A stretch of DNA of 61,315 bases, taken from an uncultured Lacinutrix sp. (GTDB lineage Bacteria > Bacteroidota > Bacteroidia > Flavobacteriales > Flavobacteriaceae). Positions 17,863 to 26,754 of this stretch are shown one piece after another. Every line of letters starts with the position of its first letter. Positions within the stretch are counted from its first letter, which is position 1. The notes beneath the pieces were generated by a model. That model had not been told where the DNA came from. It was given only the letters and a program-made list of their open reading frames with translations, and did not search any database. The stretch lies in assembly GCA_937129145.1 (NCBI GenBank), contig CAKZMU010000052.1, positions 1-61,315 of the forward strand, given 5' to 3'. The position numbers and the translations under genes were made by a program.

Positions 17863-18498
17863 ATGGAAGAAGTAAAAGAAGAACCAATCACAAAAAAAGA
17901 ATCCGATTTAGGAATACAAGATTACCTATCTATTGGGTATGTATTTTTATTGATTTTAGGTGTGCTACATCAAACTATTTATTATAATTTTCTAGGAGTA
18001 AATATTTTTGAATATTCTTCAATTTTAGATGTGTTAATTAGCCCAGTATCAGTAATTGCTGGTGATTTAAAATTATTGGTTGGTATTGTAATATGTGTTG
18101 TGTTGGCTATTGGTTATGCAAAATTATTACCTAAATATTATGCTTGGCTAAGTAAAAAGAAAAAATATCAATCTGGAAAGAAGAAAGTAAAGCTTGATAA
18201 AGCATTAAAAACATTTAAAACAGGTTCAAAACAATTGATATTTGTAATGATAGCATTATATATTATTGGCGCGTTTATTGGATTTGGAGTAGGACGTGGT
18301 GGAAAAACTAAAAAGAGAATTGAAAATGGTGAAATTAAAATGACGCATCAAATAACCTTCAATGATGGCGAAAATCATAAAGTAAATCTGTTGGGAAAAA
18401 ATAGCTTAAATATTATTTATGTTGTAGAAGGAAAAAAAGAAGTACTTGTGTCTCCAATAGAAGGGAATATCAAAACGATAAAAAAGATTGCTGATTAA
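17863..18498 (+). CDS. Three-pass membrane protein, AAA+ cluster
   Basis: Unrecognised 211-residue protein with hydrophobic segments at about 22-42, 62-84 and 125-146. Between the second and third is a very basic loop (LSKKKKYQSGKKKVKLDKA), likely cytoplasmic. The C-terminal 60 residues look like a small beta-rich domain (GEIKMTHQITFNDGENHKV). The gap to the AAA+ gene is 8 bases. The stop overlaps the next start by one base. It is a candidate membrane anchor for the ATPase. Confidence 0.82.
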   Translation: MEEVKEEPITKKESDLGIQDYLSIGYVFLLILGVLHQTIYYNFLGVNIFEYSSILDVLISPVSVIAGDLKLLVGIVICVVLAIGYAKLLPKYYAWLSKKKKYQSGKKKVKLDKALKTFKTGSKQLIFVMIALYIIGAFIGFGVGRGGKTKKRIENGEIKMTHQITFNDGENHKVNLLGKNSLNIIYVVEGKKEVLVSPIEGNIKTIKKIAD

Positions 18499-19733
18499 TG
18501 CAAAAACTAAAAGCAGCAAATTTATATAGAAGCGAGCTCATCCCAATAAGCGGAAAATTAGTTGAGCGTTATAACCTATGCCTTGAAAAACTAGGATTCA
18601 AAAAAACGAAACTCAAATCGTTTTCTATTGATGGTTTGGGTTGGAGTCCTGAAATTGCTGAAGAGAAAAAGGATTTACAATATTTAAATCATGGTGAAGC
18701 TAATCCTCATGGCATTATAATCTCTCCATTACAAAAAGGTAAGCCTGTTTATTTACCTACACATACGTTTGATAGAGATATGATGCAGCATATTTTCAAA
18801 GAACATGGCGATGCTATAAACGATATTACAAGAGATTGCGCCATTTGCATAGATTTTGACCAACATATAGACGCTTTTTTTGGACCATTGGATGTATTGA
18901 AATATGACACTGTTTCTATTAATTTTCATTTAATAAATAACCTGTTCCATATTCAGGAAGAACAATTGCGATTGGTTGATGAATTTAAAAAGGGCAGTAA
19001 TTTCGTAGATGAATCCATGCATCAAAAATTATTGGATTCAGCAAAAAAACATGGCGATTTACGACAAAGGAAGTTATACCTAAAACCTATTGAATTTAAA
19101 ACCAATTCATTTTTCACAAAAGCATTTGGAGGTATTTATGTATTACGCGATTTTATATCGCCAATTGTAGTATTTCAAGATGAAAAGGCACATAAAGAAG
19201 CTATTAAAGACACCGTTCACGAAGTATTGATGTATCATATTTCACAACCAGAATTAATGGATAAACTCAGAGACCATTTAATTATTGAATGCAACTTAGA
19301 GGAGCTTATAAAAACCAAACGTTATGAGCGCATTAAAAAAGTGATGTTGTTTAATGAATTGAAGAAGTTGGAGCACCCAATAAAGGATGTTTTAAATGAC
19401 AAGGTGTTGTTCCGTAGGTACTTAAATACAATTGATGCTAACGCGTTAAAACGAGTAACAGGAGTAGAAGTTTATTTGGAGCGACTAGAACGAAGCAATA
19501 CTTTTAAAATACATGATTTGGTAGACCAGAATTTTTATTTTGCTTTGCATCAACCACATTCATCGCTGGATGTTAAACAATACGATTTAATTTGGAGACT
19601 TCTAGTAAATGTATCTCCAAAAGATGCATTGTTCTTGTATTGGTACGATAAAGAACAGTTTTACAGAAGTTACGAAGCTTGGGATGCGTCGTTTCAAGAT
19701 TGGGTAATTGAGACTATTAGTAACAATATTTAA
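18498..19733 (+). CDS. Soluble protein of unknown function, AAA+ cluster
   Basis: A 411-residue protein with no signal peptide or membrane segment. I recall similar Bacteroidota proteins grouped as a DUF (possibly DUF6638), but I am not sure. Features seen are GLGWSPEIAEE near the N-terminus, repeated His/Asp-rich stretches (DFDQHIDAFFGPLD, NFHLINNLFHIQ) and a helical C-terminal half. No catalytic motif is obvious. One-base overlap with the previous gene (TAATG) indicates coupling. Confidence 0.82.
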   Translation: MQKLKAANLYRSELIPISGKLVERYNLCLEKLGFKKTKLKSFSIDGLGWSPEIAEEKKDLQYLNHGEANPHGIIISPLQKGKPVYLPTHTFDRDMMQHIFKEHGDAINDITRDCAICIDFDQHIDAFFGPLDVLKYDTVSINFHLINNLFHIQEEQLRLVDEFKKGSNFVDESMHQKLLDSAKKHGDLRQRKLYLKPIEFKTNSFFTKAFGGIYVLRDFISPIVVFQDEKAHKEAIKDTVHEVLMYHISQPELMDKLRDHLIIECNLEELIKTKRYERIKKVMLFNELKKLEHPIKDVLNDKVLFRRYLNTIDANALKRVTGVEVYLERLERSNTFKIHDLVDQNFYFALHQPHSSLDVKQYDLIWRLLVNVSPKDALFLYWYDKEQFYRSYEAWDASFQDWVIETISNNI

Positions 19734-19778
19734 AAATTATAGACTAACTTTATAGAGAGTCATTTAACTAAGTTAATT

Positions 19779-20330
19779 ATGGGAATAGATTTAGTAGTTT
19801 TTATAGCATCAACATTGTTTGGAATATTTTTATATTGGAGAGAATCAAATTCTAATGCAGCTTACCGTTTTGTAAACAAGCTGGTAAATAGCAAAGAACT
19901 TCAAATGAAAAAAGGAGGTAGAAAAGGTTTTGTATATCAACAAGCTTTTATACCAAGGCTTGTGTTTGTAGCCTTTTCTATGTTATTTATTGCTGTGATA
20001 TTACAATTTTTGACTCCAGTAGACGTATTTAGCAATACATTAGGAATATCATTGTTCTTTACAATTATTATTGGAACCGTTTTAGGGACATATTTAGCAA
20101 ATTTTGTACTTAAATCTAGTAAAATTGTAGATGAAAAAAGTGGTAACCTAACAGAAATGATGAGCGAAACGATTGATAAGGGAAAAGAGTTTTTAGATGA
20201 TATAACGAATAAGGATGATAATGTTAGTTCGAGTGCAGTCGAGAACGATGAAACTCTAAAAGCAGAAGACACACCTAAAGAAGAAAAGAAAAGTGCCAGA
20301 GAGCGCCTAAAGGATAAAGGATTAATGTAG
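19779..20330 (+). CDS. Three-pass membrane protein with charged tail, AAA+ cluster
   Basis: Unrecognised 183-residue protein. Hydrophobic segments are at about 4-20, 60-80 and 86-110. The last 65 residues are highly charged and low in complexity (ENDETLKAEDTPKEEKKSARERLKDK), probably disordered and cytoplasmic. It is 45 bases after the preceding gene and followed by a palindromic repeat and then the last large gene of the run. Confidence 0.78.
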   Translation: MGIDLVVFIASTLFGIFLYWRESNSNAAYRFVNKLVNSKELQMKKGGRKGFVYQQAFIPRLVFVAFSMLFIAVILQFLTPVDVFSNTLGISLFFTIIIGTVLGTYLANFVLKSSKIVDEKSGNLTEMMSETIDKGKEFLDDITNKDDNVSSSAVENDETLKAEDTPKEEKKSARERLKDKGLM

Positions 20331-20335
20331 TGTTA

Positions 20336-20408
20336 TCATTTCTGCGAAAGCAGGAACCCACTAGCAAAAAAATAGTATAAAAATAGATTCCTGCTTTCGC
20401 AGGAATGA
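20336..20408. repeat. Inverted repeat of the CCTGCGAAAGCAGG type
   Basis: Arms of 21 bases (20336-20356 and 20388-20408) match with one mismatch around a 31-base AT-rich loop. The core CCTGCGAAAGCAGG resembles short palindromic repeats scattered through many bacterial genomes. It sits between two co-directional genes and could act as an mRNA-stabilising hairpin. Confidence 0.8.
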
Positions 20409-20417
20409 CAAAAAACT

Positions 20418-22112
20418 ATGATAAAAAGATATTGGAATAAAGGAAAAAAACAAAAAGTAATTACCATTATTGGTGGTATCATCCTACTATTGGCATTATT
20501 CATTCTTCGTGACGAATACCAACCATTTTTATTATTTATTAGAAAGTTCATTTTCATCATTCTTTTATGCGGAATCATTCTGTTTTTATTACTCAAAAAG
20601 TTTAGGCGCACACCTAGTTCAGGAAAACGTTTAGGTATATTAGGAGTATTGACATTTATATTTGGAATTATTTACGCTATAGGTTGGCATTTTAAAATGT
20701 ACGATTACATGAAAACCTATAACGTATTTAACGACTTGAATAAAGTGGAAATACATGAGCTGCCACTCACACAAAATGAGCGTATTCAACCATTACAGAA
20801 CATTTTTTCCATGGCAAACGAGTCGGTTGGTGAAACCAAAGATGTGTCTTTACCTCATTTAGTACGAGTAGATGGCGAAAACCAATGGACTATGGCCATT
20901 CAGCCAACCGTAAAATATATTTGGCAACGTATAAGTGATAACACCGAAGAAGTATTTTCGGTATCGAGTACAACACCATTTCCAAGATTTTCAAACGAAA
21001 ATAGAATCCCAGTAGCTTTTTCTATTGGTGAATCGTTAAAGTTTAGCAGAAACACATATAACGCAGTGGTACAACGTTTTGGAATTGCAAAATTATTTTC
21101 AACCGAACCTGGAGATGTCTTTTATATGAAAAATGATGAAGGCGAATGGGTTCAGGTGGTTAGTTTAATAAACTGGAAAGGCTTTTTCTTTCCGTATCCA
21201 ACTTTTGGAGGAGTGGTTATTATAGAAAATGGCGCACACGATTTTAGCGACTATGTAGAGCGTGTACTTATTGGAAAAGGAACTTTTGTAAGTCCTGAGG
21301 ATATGAAAAATTATCCGTTTTTAACGAAACAAAATACCTTATCGGAAAAAGTATCGCGCTTACAAGCCGAATCCTTAAAGTTTTTAGGGGGTTTTAGCGA
21401 CCCTTTGCCTTGGAATATGGAAACAGCCGTAAAAATTCCAGATTTGCCAGATGACCAAAACCAGCAACCCTTTGTCACCGATTTTAATTTTGAAGGTTCA
21501 CCAACCGATGCTTACAGTGGTTTATATCATTGGTTTGGATTAGAACCAGTAGGCGAGAAGCGCACAAGTTTAAGTTATAGTGTGTTTGTACCAGCAGATG
21601 GAACAGACAAATTATATTATTATGACCATGCAGCCAAAAAGCAAGGATATGCTGGTGTGTCTGCTATGCCGTTAAAAGTAAAGGAATCAAAAAAGGAATA
21701 TGATTGGGAAGCTAATACTCCAGTAGAATTTAGACCTTATATAAAAGAAATTGCTGGCCGTAAGCGTATGTTCTTTTTAGGAACAGTCTCAGCCATAAGT
21801 AAAGACACAAATCAGTTTGATGGTGCAGCAACTCCTGACTTAGCATTAATTGATAGCGAATATCGTGATGTGATTTGGATTGATGTAAAGCATCCGAGTA
21901 CATGGGATAAAACGGTTTACGATCAATTGGCTGAAGCGTGGCGTTCTAGCGAAGGCATTGGTTATTATTACGAAGAAGAACCAACAGTTGATATTGATTT
22001 AATTCAAGCTGTGACAGATACTATTAAAACCATTCCAAACACTAGTAAAAATCAAGAACAAATAGACGCTTTACAGCGTAAGATTGATTCGTTGAAGAAC
22101 GCTAATAATTAA
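20418..22112 (+). CDS. Large membrane protein with periplasmic domain, AAA+ cluster
   Basis: Unrecognised 564-residue protein. Three hydrophobic helices lie in the first 95 residues (about 14-32, 36-60, 72-92). About 450 residues follow without further membrane segments, probably periplasmic, with aromatic-rich strands (FYMKNDEGEWVQVVSLINWKG region, DAYSGLYHWFGLEPVGEKR). The last 20 residues form a heptad (QEQIDALQRKIDSLKNA) that could oligomerise. It is the largest membrane component of the run and would be the part facing the envelope. Confidence 0.85.
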   Translation: MIKRYWNKGKKQKVITIIGGIILLLALFILRDEYQPFLLFIRKFIFIILLCGIILFLLLKKFRRTPSSGKRLGILGVLTFIFGIIYAIGWHFKMYDYMKTYNVFNDLNKVEIHELPLTQNERIQPLQNIFSMANESVGETKDVSLPHLVRVDGENQWTMAIQPTVKYIWQRISDNTEEVFSVSSTTPFPRFSNENRIPVAFSIGESLKFSRNTYNAVVQRFGIAKLFSTEPGDVFYMKNDEGEWVQVVSLINWKGFFFPYPTFGGVVIIENGAHDFSDYVERVLIGKGTFVSPEDMKNYPFLTKQNTLSEKVSRLQAESLKFLGGFSDPLPWNMETAVKIPDLPDDQNQQPFVTDFNFEGSPTDAYSGLYHWFGLEPVGEKRTSLSYSVFVPADGTDKLYYYDHAAKKQGYAGVSAMPLKVKESKKEYDWEANTPVEFRPYIKEIAGRKRMFFLGTVSAISKDTNQFDGAATPDLALIDSEYRDVIWIDVKHPSTWDKTVYDQLAEAWRSSEGIGYYYEEEPTVDIDLIQAVTDTIKTIPNTSKNQEQIDALQRKIDSLKNANN

Positions 22113-22123
22113 TGTTTTATCTG

Positions 22124-22167
22124 TAACAAAACCTTACAAAAATAGACCTATAAATAAAGGTTTGTTA
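22124..22167 (+). other. Hairpin overlapping the start codon of the next gene
   Basis: The bases TAACAAAACCTT (22124-22135) pair with AAGGTTTGTTA (22157-22167) with one bulged A. The second arm reaches the A of the ATG at 22167. It lacks a T run, so it is not an obvious terminator and might mask the start codon. Confidence 0.4.
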
Positions 22168-22649
22168 TGGGTTATATGGGTTTTGGTATGCAGAAGTGGA
22201 TTTACTCTAGAAATCCTAAAAAACCTTTCTCCAAAGGAAGAATTCCTTCTTTTACAGCTGTAGATACTTATGAAGGAAAGTTTAAACTCCAGCCATCTAA
22301 ACCCTTCGGTAGATTTTTTATAGTTTTTAGCATTTTGCTCCTAGGATTGTTTTTCAGTATTATTTATTTAAAGAAGGATGAGTTTTTAATTCATTCAAAT
22401 AAAGTACATAATCAATATAATGAAAGAGTTGCTCAAATTAATAAAGACGCTTTTAAATTCTTAATAAAATCCGGAAAAAACCGTCTTATAGCAGGTAATA
22501 TAGTCGGTGCATATTCTGAATTTTCTCTTGCTCATAATATAAAGCCAAACGATGTTGAATTAAATCAATTATTAACTGAAACATTAAGTATTCTTTGCTA
22601 TAACGACACCAATTATTGTCTTAAACTTGACGTATTTAACTCAAAGTAG
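22167..22649 (+). CDS. Single-pass membrane protein of unknown function
   Basis: A 160-residue protein starting MGYMGFGMQKWIYSRNPKKPFS, with one hydrophobic helix at about 49-67 and a helical C-terminal half that resembles one TPR hairpin (NRLIAGNIVGAYSEFSLAHNIKPNDVELNQLLTE region). The N-terminal motif is familiar from short flavobacterial proteins but I know no function. It lies 54 bases after the AAA+ cluster on the same strand and may be its ninth member or an independent gene. Confidence 0.72.
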   Translation: MGYMGFGMQKWIYSRNPKKPFSKGRIPSFTAVDTYEGKFKLQPSKPFGRFFIVFSILLLGLFFSIIYLKKDEFLIHSNKVHNQYNERVAQINKDAFKFLIKSGKNRLIAGNIVGAYSEFSLAHNIKPNDVELNQLLTETLSILCYNDTNYCLKLDVFNSK

Positions 22650-22655
22650 AGATGC

Positions 22656-23222
22656 TTATACAGGGTTTATAAAATATGAAGTTCCAAAAATATAAATACT
22701 ACACAACACTAGCTCTCCTAATAGTAAAGAGATTATAAACACAGATAGTTTAATGCGTAAGGCTCCTGATACGTAACAAATAACATCTGTTGGTACAATT
22801 GGTATAAACGACCAAAGTATTATATATATAAAGCCATTCTTACCTGAAAGTCTTTCTTTTACAACTTTTAATTTACGGCTTTCACTATCAAAAAAACTAG
22901 AAAAGCCAAGTTTATCAGAAAAGAAGTATATGAGTAAAGAAGAGCCTATTATCCCTAAGAGTGATACTATTAATACCCAAATTAAATGCTCAGGAAATAG
23001 AATTACACCAGCAAAAACAAGAGGTGTACTTGGCAATAGTACAAAACCTCTAAGTAGATGAATTAAGAAATAAACTGTCCAAGCATAACCACTAAATTTA
23101 CTTATAAAAGCAGCAACTGTCTCATTTGTAAAAATAGAAGAATCAATAACATACACAGTAACACAAACAGCTATAAGACTAATCCATGACCATTTTAATA
23201 CTTTTTGTGTTTTTGGAGACAT
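22656..23222 (-). CDS. TVP38/TMEM64 (VTT/DedA-like) membrane protein
   Basis: A 188-residue protein with five to six hydrophobic segments. The VTT-domain signature is present: LLPSTPLVFAGVILFP in the first half, then GIIGSSLLIYFFSDKLG and the second re-entrant motif SFIPIVPTDVICYVSGALRIK. DedA/TMEM64 proteins are linked to lipid flipping and envelope proton-motive-force balance. The stop nearly abuts the convergent gene before it (6-base gap). Confidence 0.85.
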   Translation of the reverse strand: MSPKTQKVLKWSWISLIAVCVTVYVIDSSIFTNETVAAFISKFSGYAWTVYFLIHLLRGFVLLPSTPLVFAGVILFPEHLIWVLIVSLLGIIGSSLLIYFFSDKLGFSSFFDSESRKLKVVKERLSGKNGFIYIILWSFIPIVPTDVICYVSGALRIKLSVFIISLLLGELVLCSIYIFGTSYFINPV

Positions 23223-23544
23223 AAGTTCTATTTCAAATACGACGAACTTTCACTTAAAACGTTACAGAAATATCATGTAACTTTTAATTTTAACAAAACT
23301 TTTATTACACCTTTATTTTGGTTTAATTGCCTTATTAATAGAGTCTTACAGGTTTTTGTGCTTGTTGTTATAATGCAGTATTTGTAATAGCGACATCTAA
23401 AAAAAAATGTTTGTCGTATATATTGCTGAATGAGTTTTAAAGATAATTGTTAATTACATTGGTTATAATTATTTTCTCATTGCAATAACAAACATTAAAG
23501 TTTTAATTAGATTTAGAAAGTATTTAACAAACACATTATTAATT
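23223..23544. other. Intergenic region between divergent genes
   Basis: 322 AT-rich bases separate the VTT gene from the coiled-coil membrane protein gene. It should hold two divergent promoters, but I see no exact TAnnTTTG box correctly placed for either gene, no strong hairpin and no credible short ORF. Confidence 0.6.
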
Positions 23545-24435
23545 ATGGAAAACAAGGCTGCAGACAACAATAGAAGTTTAAAAGTTATTTTAAGCATCGC
23601 AGTATTATTACTAGTAGGTACAGCATTTTATTCGTACTCATTATACAACGATAGTGTAGACACTAAAAAGCAATTAACCGAAGAAAAAGAATTAGTATTA
23701 AAAGACCTTAACAATATGGCAGCGCAATTTGATGTTGCTATTGGTGAAAACGAAGTAGCTAACGAAAAGTTGGTAGAAGCAAGAGGACGTATTAAAGGAT
23801 TAATGGATTCTTTAAAAGTTTCAGAAAACTCAGTAAGAAGTTTATGGAGATATAAAAAGAAATTCTTAGACCTTCAATCGGAAATGGATGTGATTTTAGC
23901 TGAAAATGATTCATTAAAAGTAGAGAATGTGTTATTAGCATCATCTTTGGATAGTACAAAAATAGAATTGGAATCTACAACAATGTTTAACGATTCATTA
24001 TTGGTTCAAAATTCTGAATTGGCTGATATCGTTGAAAACGCAGCAGTTTTAACAGCTGCTAAGTTAGAAGGGTATGGTGTGTTAGTTCGTACATCTGGTA
24101 AATTAGTGCCAATGGAAAGAGCTAGAAGAGTAGATAAAATTAGAGTATGCTACACCGTGGCCAAAAATAACTTGGTTGAAAAAGGTGATAAAGAATTTTT
24201 TGTACAAGTATTGGACCCACAAAGCAACGTTCTAGGATTGAACGAACAAATTAAATTTGACGAAACAACCTTAAACTATAGCTTAATTAGTAAGTTTAAT
24301 TATGAAGCAAGAAACCTTGATGTATGTGAGTTTGTGGATGCAAGAGGTGCTGAGAAATTTAGCTCTGGACGCTATGTAGTAAATGTGTTTGATAAACAAA
24401 CTTTAGTGTCTTCAACAGAGTTTACACTTAAATAA
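23545..24435 (+). CDS. Membrane-anchored coiled-coil protein of unknown function
   Basis: A 296-residue protein with one N-terminal transmembrane helix (about 12-31), then heptad-rich sequence to about residue 160 (DTKKQLTEEKELVLKDLNNM, NDSLKVENVLLASSLDSTKI). A globular C-terminal domain of about 130 residues follows (AKLEGYGVLVRTSGKLVPMERARRVDKI region, ending SSTEFTLK). The domain is probably periplasmic. I know similar hypothetical proteins in Flavobacteriaceae but no function. A clear terminator follows. Confidence 0.82.
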   Translation: MENKAADNNRSLKVILSIAVLLLVGTAFYSYSLYNDSVDTKKQLTEEKELVLKDLNNMAAQFDVAIGENEVANEKLVEARGRIKGLMDSLKVSENSVRSLWRYKKKFLDLQSEMDVILAENDSLKVENVLLASSLDSTKIELESTTMFNDSLLVQNSELADIVENAAVLTAAKLEGYGVLVRTSGKLVPMERARRVDKIRVCYTVAKNNLVEKGDKEFFVQVLDPQSNVLGLNEQIKFDETTLNYSLISKFNYEARNLDVCEFVDARGAEKFSSGRYVVNVFDKQTLVSSTEFTLK

Positions 24436-24457
24436 CCATACAATTTTTATATAAATT

Positions 24458-24488
24458 AAAAAGCCTTAGCGTATTGCTAGGGCTTTTT
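24458..24488. terminator. Bidirectional terminator between the coiled-coil gene and hutI
   Basis: A 13-bp stem (24458-24470 with 24476-24488, one T-G wobble) and a 5-base loop, with A run before and T run after. Its distal end touches the hutI stop codon. Confidence 0.85.
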
Positions 24489-25726
24489 TAGTATATCACA
24501 TTTCCAGCAATGATAACAGAATCTATATGGTTGTTTCCAAACGAATAAGGTAAAAAACCATAACTAGGAATCTCTTTGGTAACAATGAGGTTGGCTTTTT
24601 TTCCTTTAGTAATACTTCCACACTGGTTTGATAATCCCATGGCGTAAGCACCATTAATGGTCGCAGCGTTTATAGCTTCTTCAGGAGTCATTTTCATTTT
24701 TATACATGCTGTACTTACTACAAAATTCATATTACCGCTTGGTGTTGACCCAGGATTGTAATCGGTTGCCAATGCCAAAGGTAAACCAGCATCAATAAGT
24801 TGTCTTGCTGGTGTATATGGAATGCTCAAAAAATAAGAGCACGAAGGTAAAGCCACAGGCATGGTATTGCTGCCTTGTAGTGCCGTAATGTCTTCTGGAT
24901 TTAGTTCTTCTAAATGGTCAACAGACAACGCATTGTGCTTTACACCAAGCGCCACACCACCAAAAGCATTAAATTGATTGACATGAATTTTTGGAATGAG
25001 ATTATGTACTTTTCCAGCTTCTAAAATACGTTCGGTATCATTTAAAGAGAAATAGCCTTTTTCACAAAACACATCAATATAATCGGCTAAATTTTCTTCG
25101 GCTACTTTCGGCAATATTTCATCTATTACCAAATCTAAAAAGTCGTCTTTTCTGTTTTTATAGTCCAGCGGAAGAGCATGTGCGCCCAAAAACGTGGTTT
25201 TAACAAGTACTGGAAAATCTTTTTGAATCCTTTTGGCTACTCGAAGCATTTTAAGCTCAGCTTCGGTTGTTAAACCATAACCAGATTTTATTTCTATGGC
25301 ACCAGTACCAAGTTTTATCACTTCTTTTACTCGAGGAATGGATTGTTGGTATAAGTCGTCCTCAGTAGTATTTTGAAGTGTTTTGGCCGAGTTTAATATA
25401 CCACCACCACGATTAGCAATTTCTTCGTAAGTCAAACCATTTATTCTATCAACAAATTCTTGTTCCCTGTTTCCAGCATAGACAATATGTGTGTGTGAAT
25501 CGCACCAACTTGGTAAGACCATTTTGCCTTTGGCGTCAATGATTTTATCGGCATTGATGTTTGGGAGGTTTGTCATGTCTCCAAAATCGGCAATCATATC
25601 ATTTTCAACTAAAAGAAACGCATTTTTGATAGTTGGGAGATGTTGCATGTCTTTCCCAGAAACTTTTTCAATGCTTATTTCCCTTACTTGTAGCAGTTCT
25701 TTAATGTTTGTTATGAGTGTTGTCAT
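24488..25726 (-). CDS. hutI: Imidazolonepropionase
   Basis: An amidohydrolase of 412 residues that opens imidazolone-5-propionate to formiminoglutamate in histidine breakdown. Motifs are the metal site DSHTHIVYAG after WC, AIEIKSGYGLTTEAELKMLR, the metal His in HVNQFNAFGG, SVDHLEELN, and LATDYNPGSTPSGNM. Length and motif order match the family. No other hut genes lie nearby, so the pathway genes must be elsewhere if the route is complete. The next feature upstream is a decayed racemase. Confidence 0.93.
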   Translation of the reverse strand: MTTLITNIKELLQVREISIEKVSGKDMQHLPTIKNAFLLVENDMIADFGDMTNLPNINADKIIDAKGKMVLPSWCDSHTHIVYAGNREQEFVDRINGLTYEEIANRGGGILNSAKTLQNTTEDDLYQQSIPRVKEVIKLGTGAIEIKSGYGLTTEAELKMLRVAKRIQKDFPVLVKTTFLGAHALPLDYKNRKDDFLDLVIDEILPKVAEENLADYIDVFCEKGYFSLNDTERILEAGKVHNLIPKIHVNQFNAFGGVALGVKHNALSVDHLEELNPEDITALQGSNTMPVALPSCSYFLSIPYTPARQLIDAGLPLALATDYNPGSTPSGNMNFVVSTACIKMKMTPEEAINAATINGAYAMGLSNQCGSITKGKKANLIVTKEIPSYGFLPYSFGNNHIDSVIIAGNVIY

Positions 25727-25766
25727 TTAAAATTTTAATTACAAGCTATAAATTTAGAATAAAAAT

Positions 25767-26011
25767 GATGGAGAATACATTAATTACGTTATTAATAGAA
25801 GATTTTACCGACAACATGTACATAAAGCATCCTTAATAATGCATCTAAACAAATTTATTTGCAACTAATAGATAAATTGGTTGGCAATGGTGCAAAAGAT
25901 GTAATTTTATGCTGTACCGAAATATCTTTACTAATGTATTAAAAAGATGTTTCGTTTCCTGTGTTTAATACTACAAAACTTATGCAAATGCAGCATTTAA
26001 TAGCACTTTAA
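25767..26011 (+). pseudogene. Remnant of an aspartate/glutamate racemase
   Basis: Two frames together recover the C-terminal third of an aspartate-racemase-family protein. First comes DGEYINYVINRRFYRQ. After a frameshift near 25830-25845 comes SKQIYLQLIDKLVGNGAKDV and then ILCCTEISLLM, which keeps the second catalytic Cys (family motif GCTE). An in-frame TAA at 25940-25942 interrupts it before DVSFPVFNTTKL. The N-terminal two thirds is absent. The gene is dead: truncated, shifted and stopped. It fills the interval between hutI and the Crp-type regulator. Confidence 0.75.
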
Positions 26012-26026
26012 AATTCAAGTATAACT

Positions 26027-26623
26027 ATGAATGCTAATTTTGTTTTCCTCAACTCATTTGCCCAAATAGATGAAGAATCATTTAATAAACTGACCAAAAT
26101 CTCGAGGTATAGGTTATTGGATAAAAACGAAGTAGTGGCTAAAGAAGGGGAAATACCATCTCCTAAAATATATATGCTAATTTCTGGAATTATGAGAGCA
26201 TATATTAATTCTGAATCTGGAAAACAACATAACAAAAAAATATTTCCTCCAAAATCTTTTGTAGGCTCTTTAACATCTATAATAACTAAAAAGCCATCTA
26301 AACTTACTTATGAAACGTTAACTAAATGTAAAGTTGTTGAGACAGATTTTTTAGCATTTAAAAAATTATGCGAATCAGATGTCAAACTATCCAATCTATA
26401 TAATAAAGTTCTTGAAAATGTATTTATGCAGTATGAAAGAAGAAGTATTGAACTTATGTCTATGGATGCTACGCAAAGATACTTAAATCTTAGAAAGCGA
26501 ATACCAAATATCGATGACCTTATTCCGCAATTTCAAATAGCCTCTTTTTTAAACATTACACCTGTGCAATTGAGTAGGGTTAGAAAAAAATTAAACTATA
26601 AACATATGTTAATGAAGAATTAA
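26027..26623 (+). CDS. Crp/Fnr-family transcriptional regulator
   Basis: A 198-residue protein with an N-terminal cyclic-nucleotide-binding-like beta-roll (KNEVVAKEGEIPSPKIYMLISGIMRAYI) and a short C-terminal helix-turn-helix (QIASFLNITPVQLSRVRKKL). It has no Fe-S cysteine set like FNR. Bacteroidota carry many such regulators of unknown signal. It starts 16 bases after the racemase remnant. The remnant may once have been its neighbour in an operon, and the ancestral target is unknown. Confidence 0.85.
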   Translation: MNANFVFLNSFAQIDEESFNKLTKISRYRLLDKNEVVAKEGEIPSPKIYMLISGIMRAYINSESGKQHNKKIFPPKSFVGSLTSIITKKPSKLTYETLTKCKVVETDFLAFKKLCESDVKLSNLYNKVLENVFMQYERRSIELMSMDATQRYLNLRKRIPNIDDLIPQFQIASFLNITPVQLSRVRKKLNYKHMLMKN

Positions 26624-26696
26624 CTTGAGAATAATATTTTTATACCTTCATATTACATAATAATCCTAAGAAAGATTAATAGCTAACTAATCAATT

Positions 26697-26734
26697 AAAA
26701 AAAGCAGGTAAACATAAGTGTTTCCTGCTTTTTT
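26697..26734. terminator. Terminator after the Crp-type gene
   Basis: The AGCAGG/CCTGCT stem is extended by AAAC/GTTT past one bulge, with an A run before and six T residues after. It can also serve the convergent FG-GAP gene. Confidence 0.8.
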
Positions 26735-26754
26735 GTACAATTTTATTTTTTCTT

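Noticed and set aside
12807..22649. AAA+ cluster as a phage-defence island
   Set aside because: No nuclease, methylase, helicase, toxin or other defence gene is present, and the window is otherwise core-like; kept as an unknown envelope system.
23205..23387. 60-residue ORF between the VTT and coiled-coil genes
   Set aside because: No promoter, no recognisable features, and it overlaps the start of the VTT gene on the other strand.
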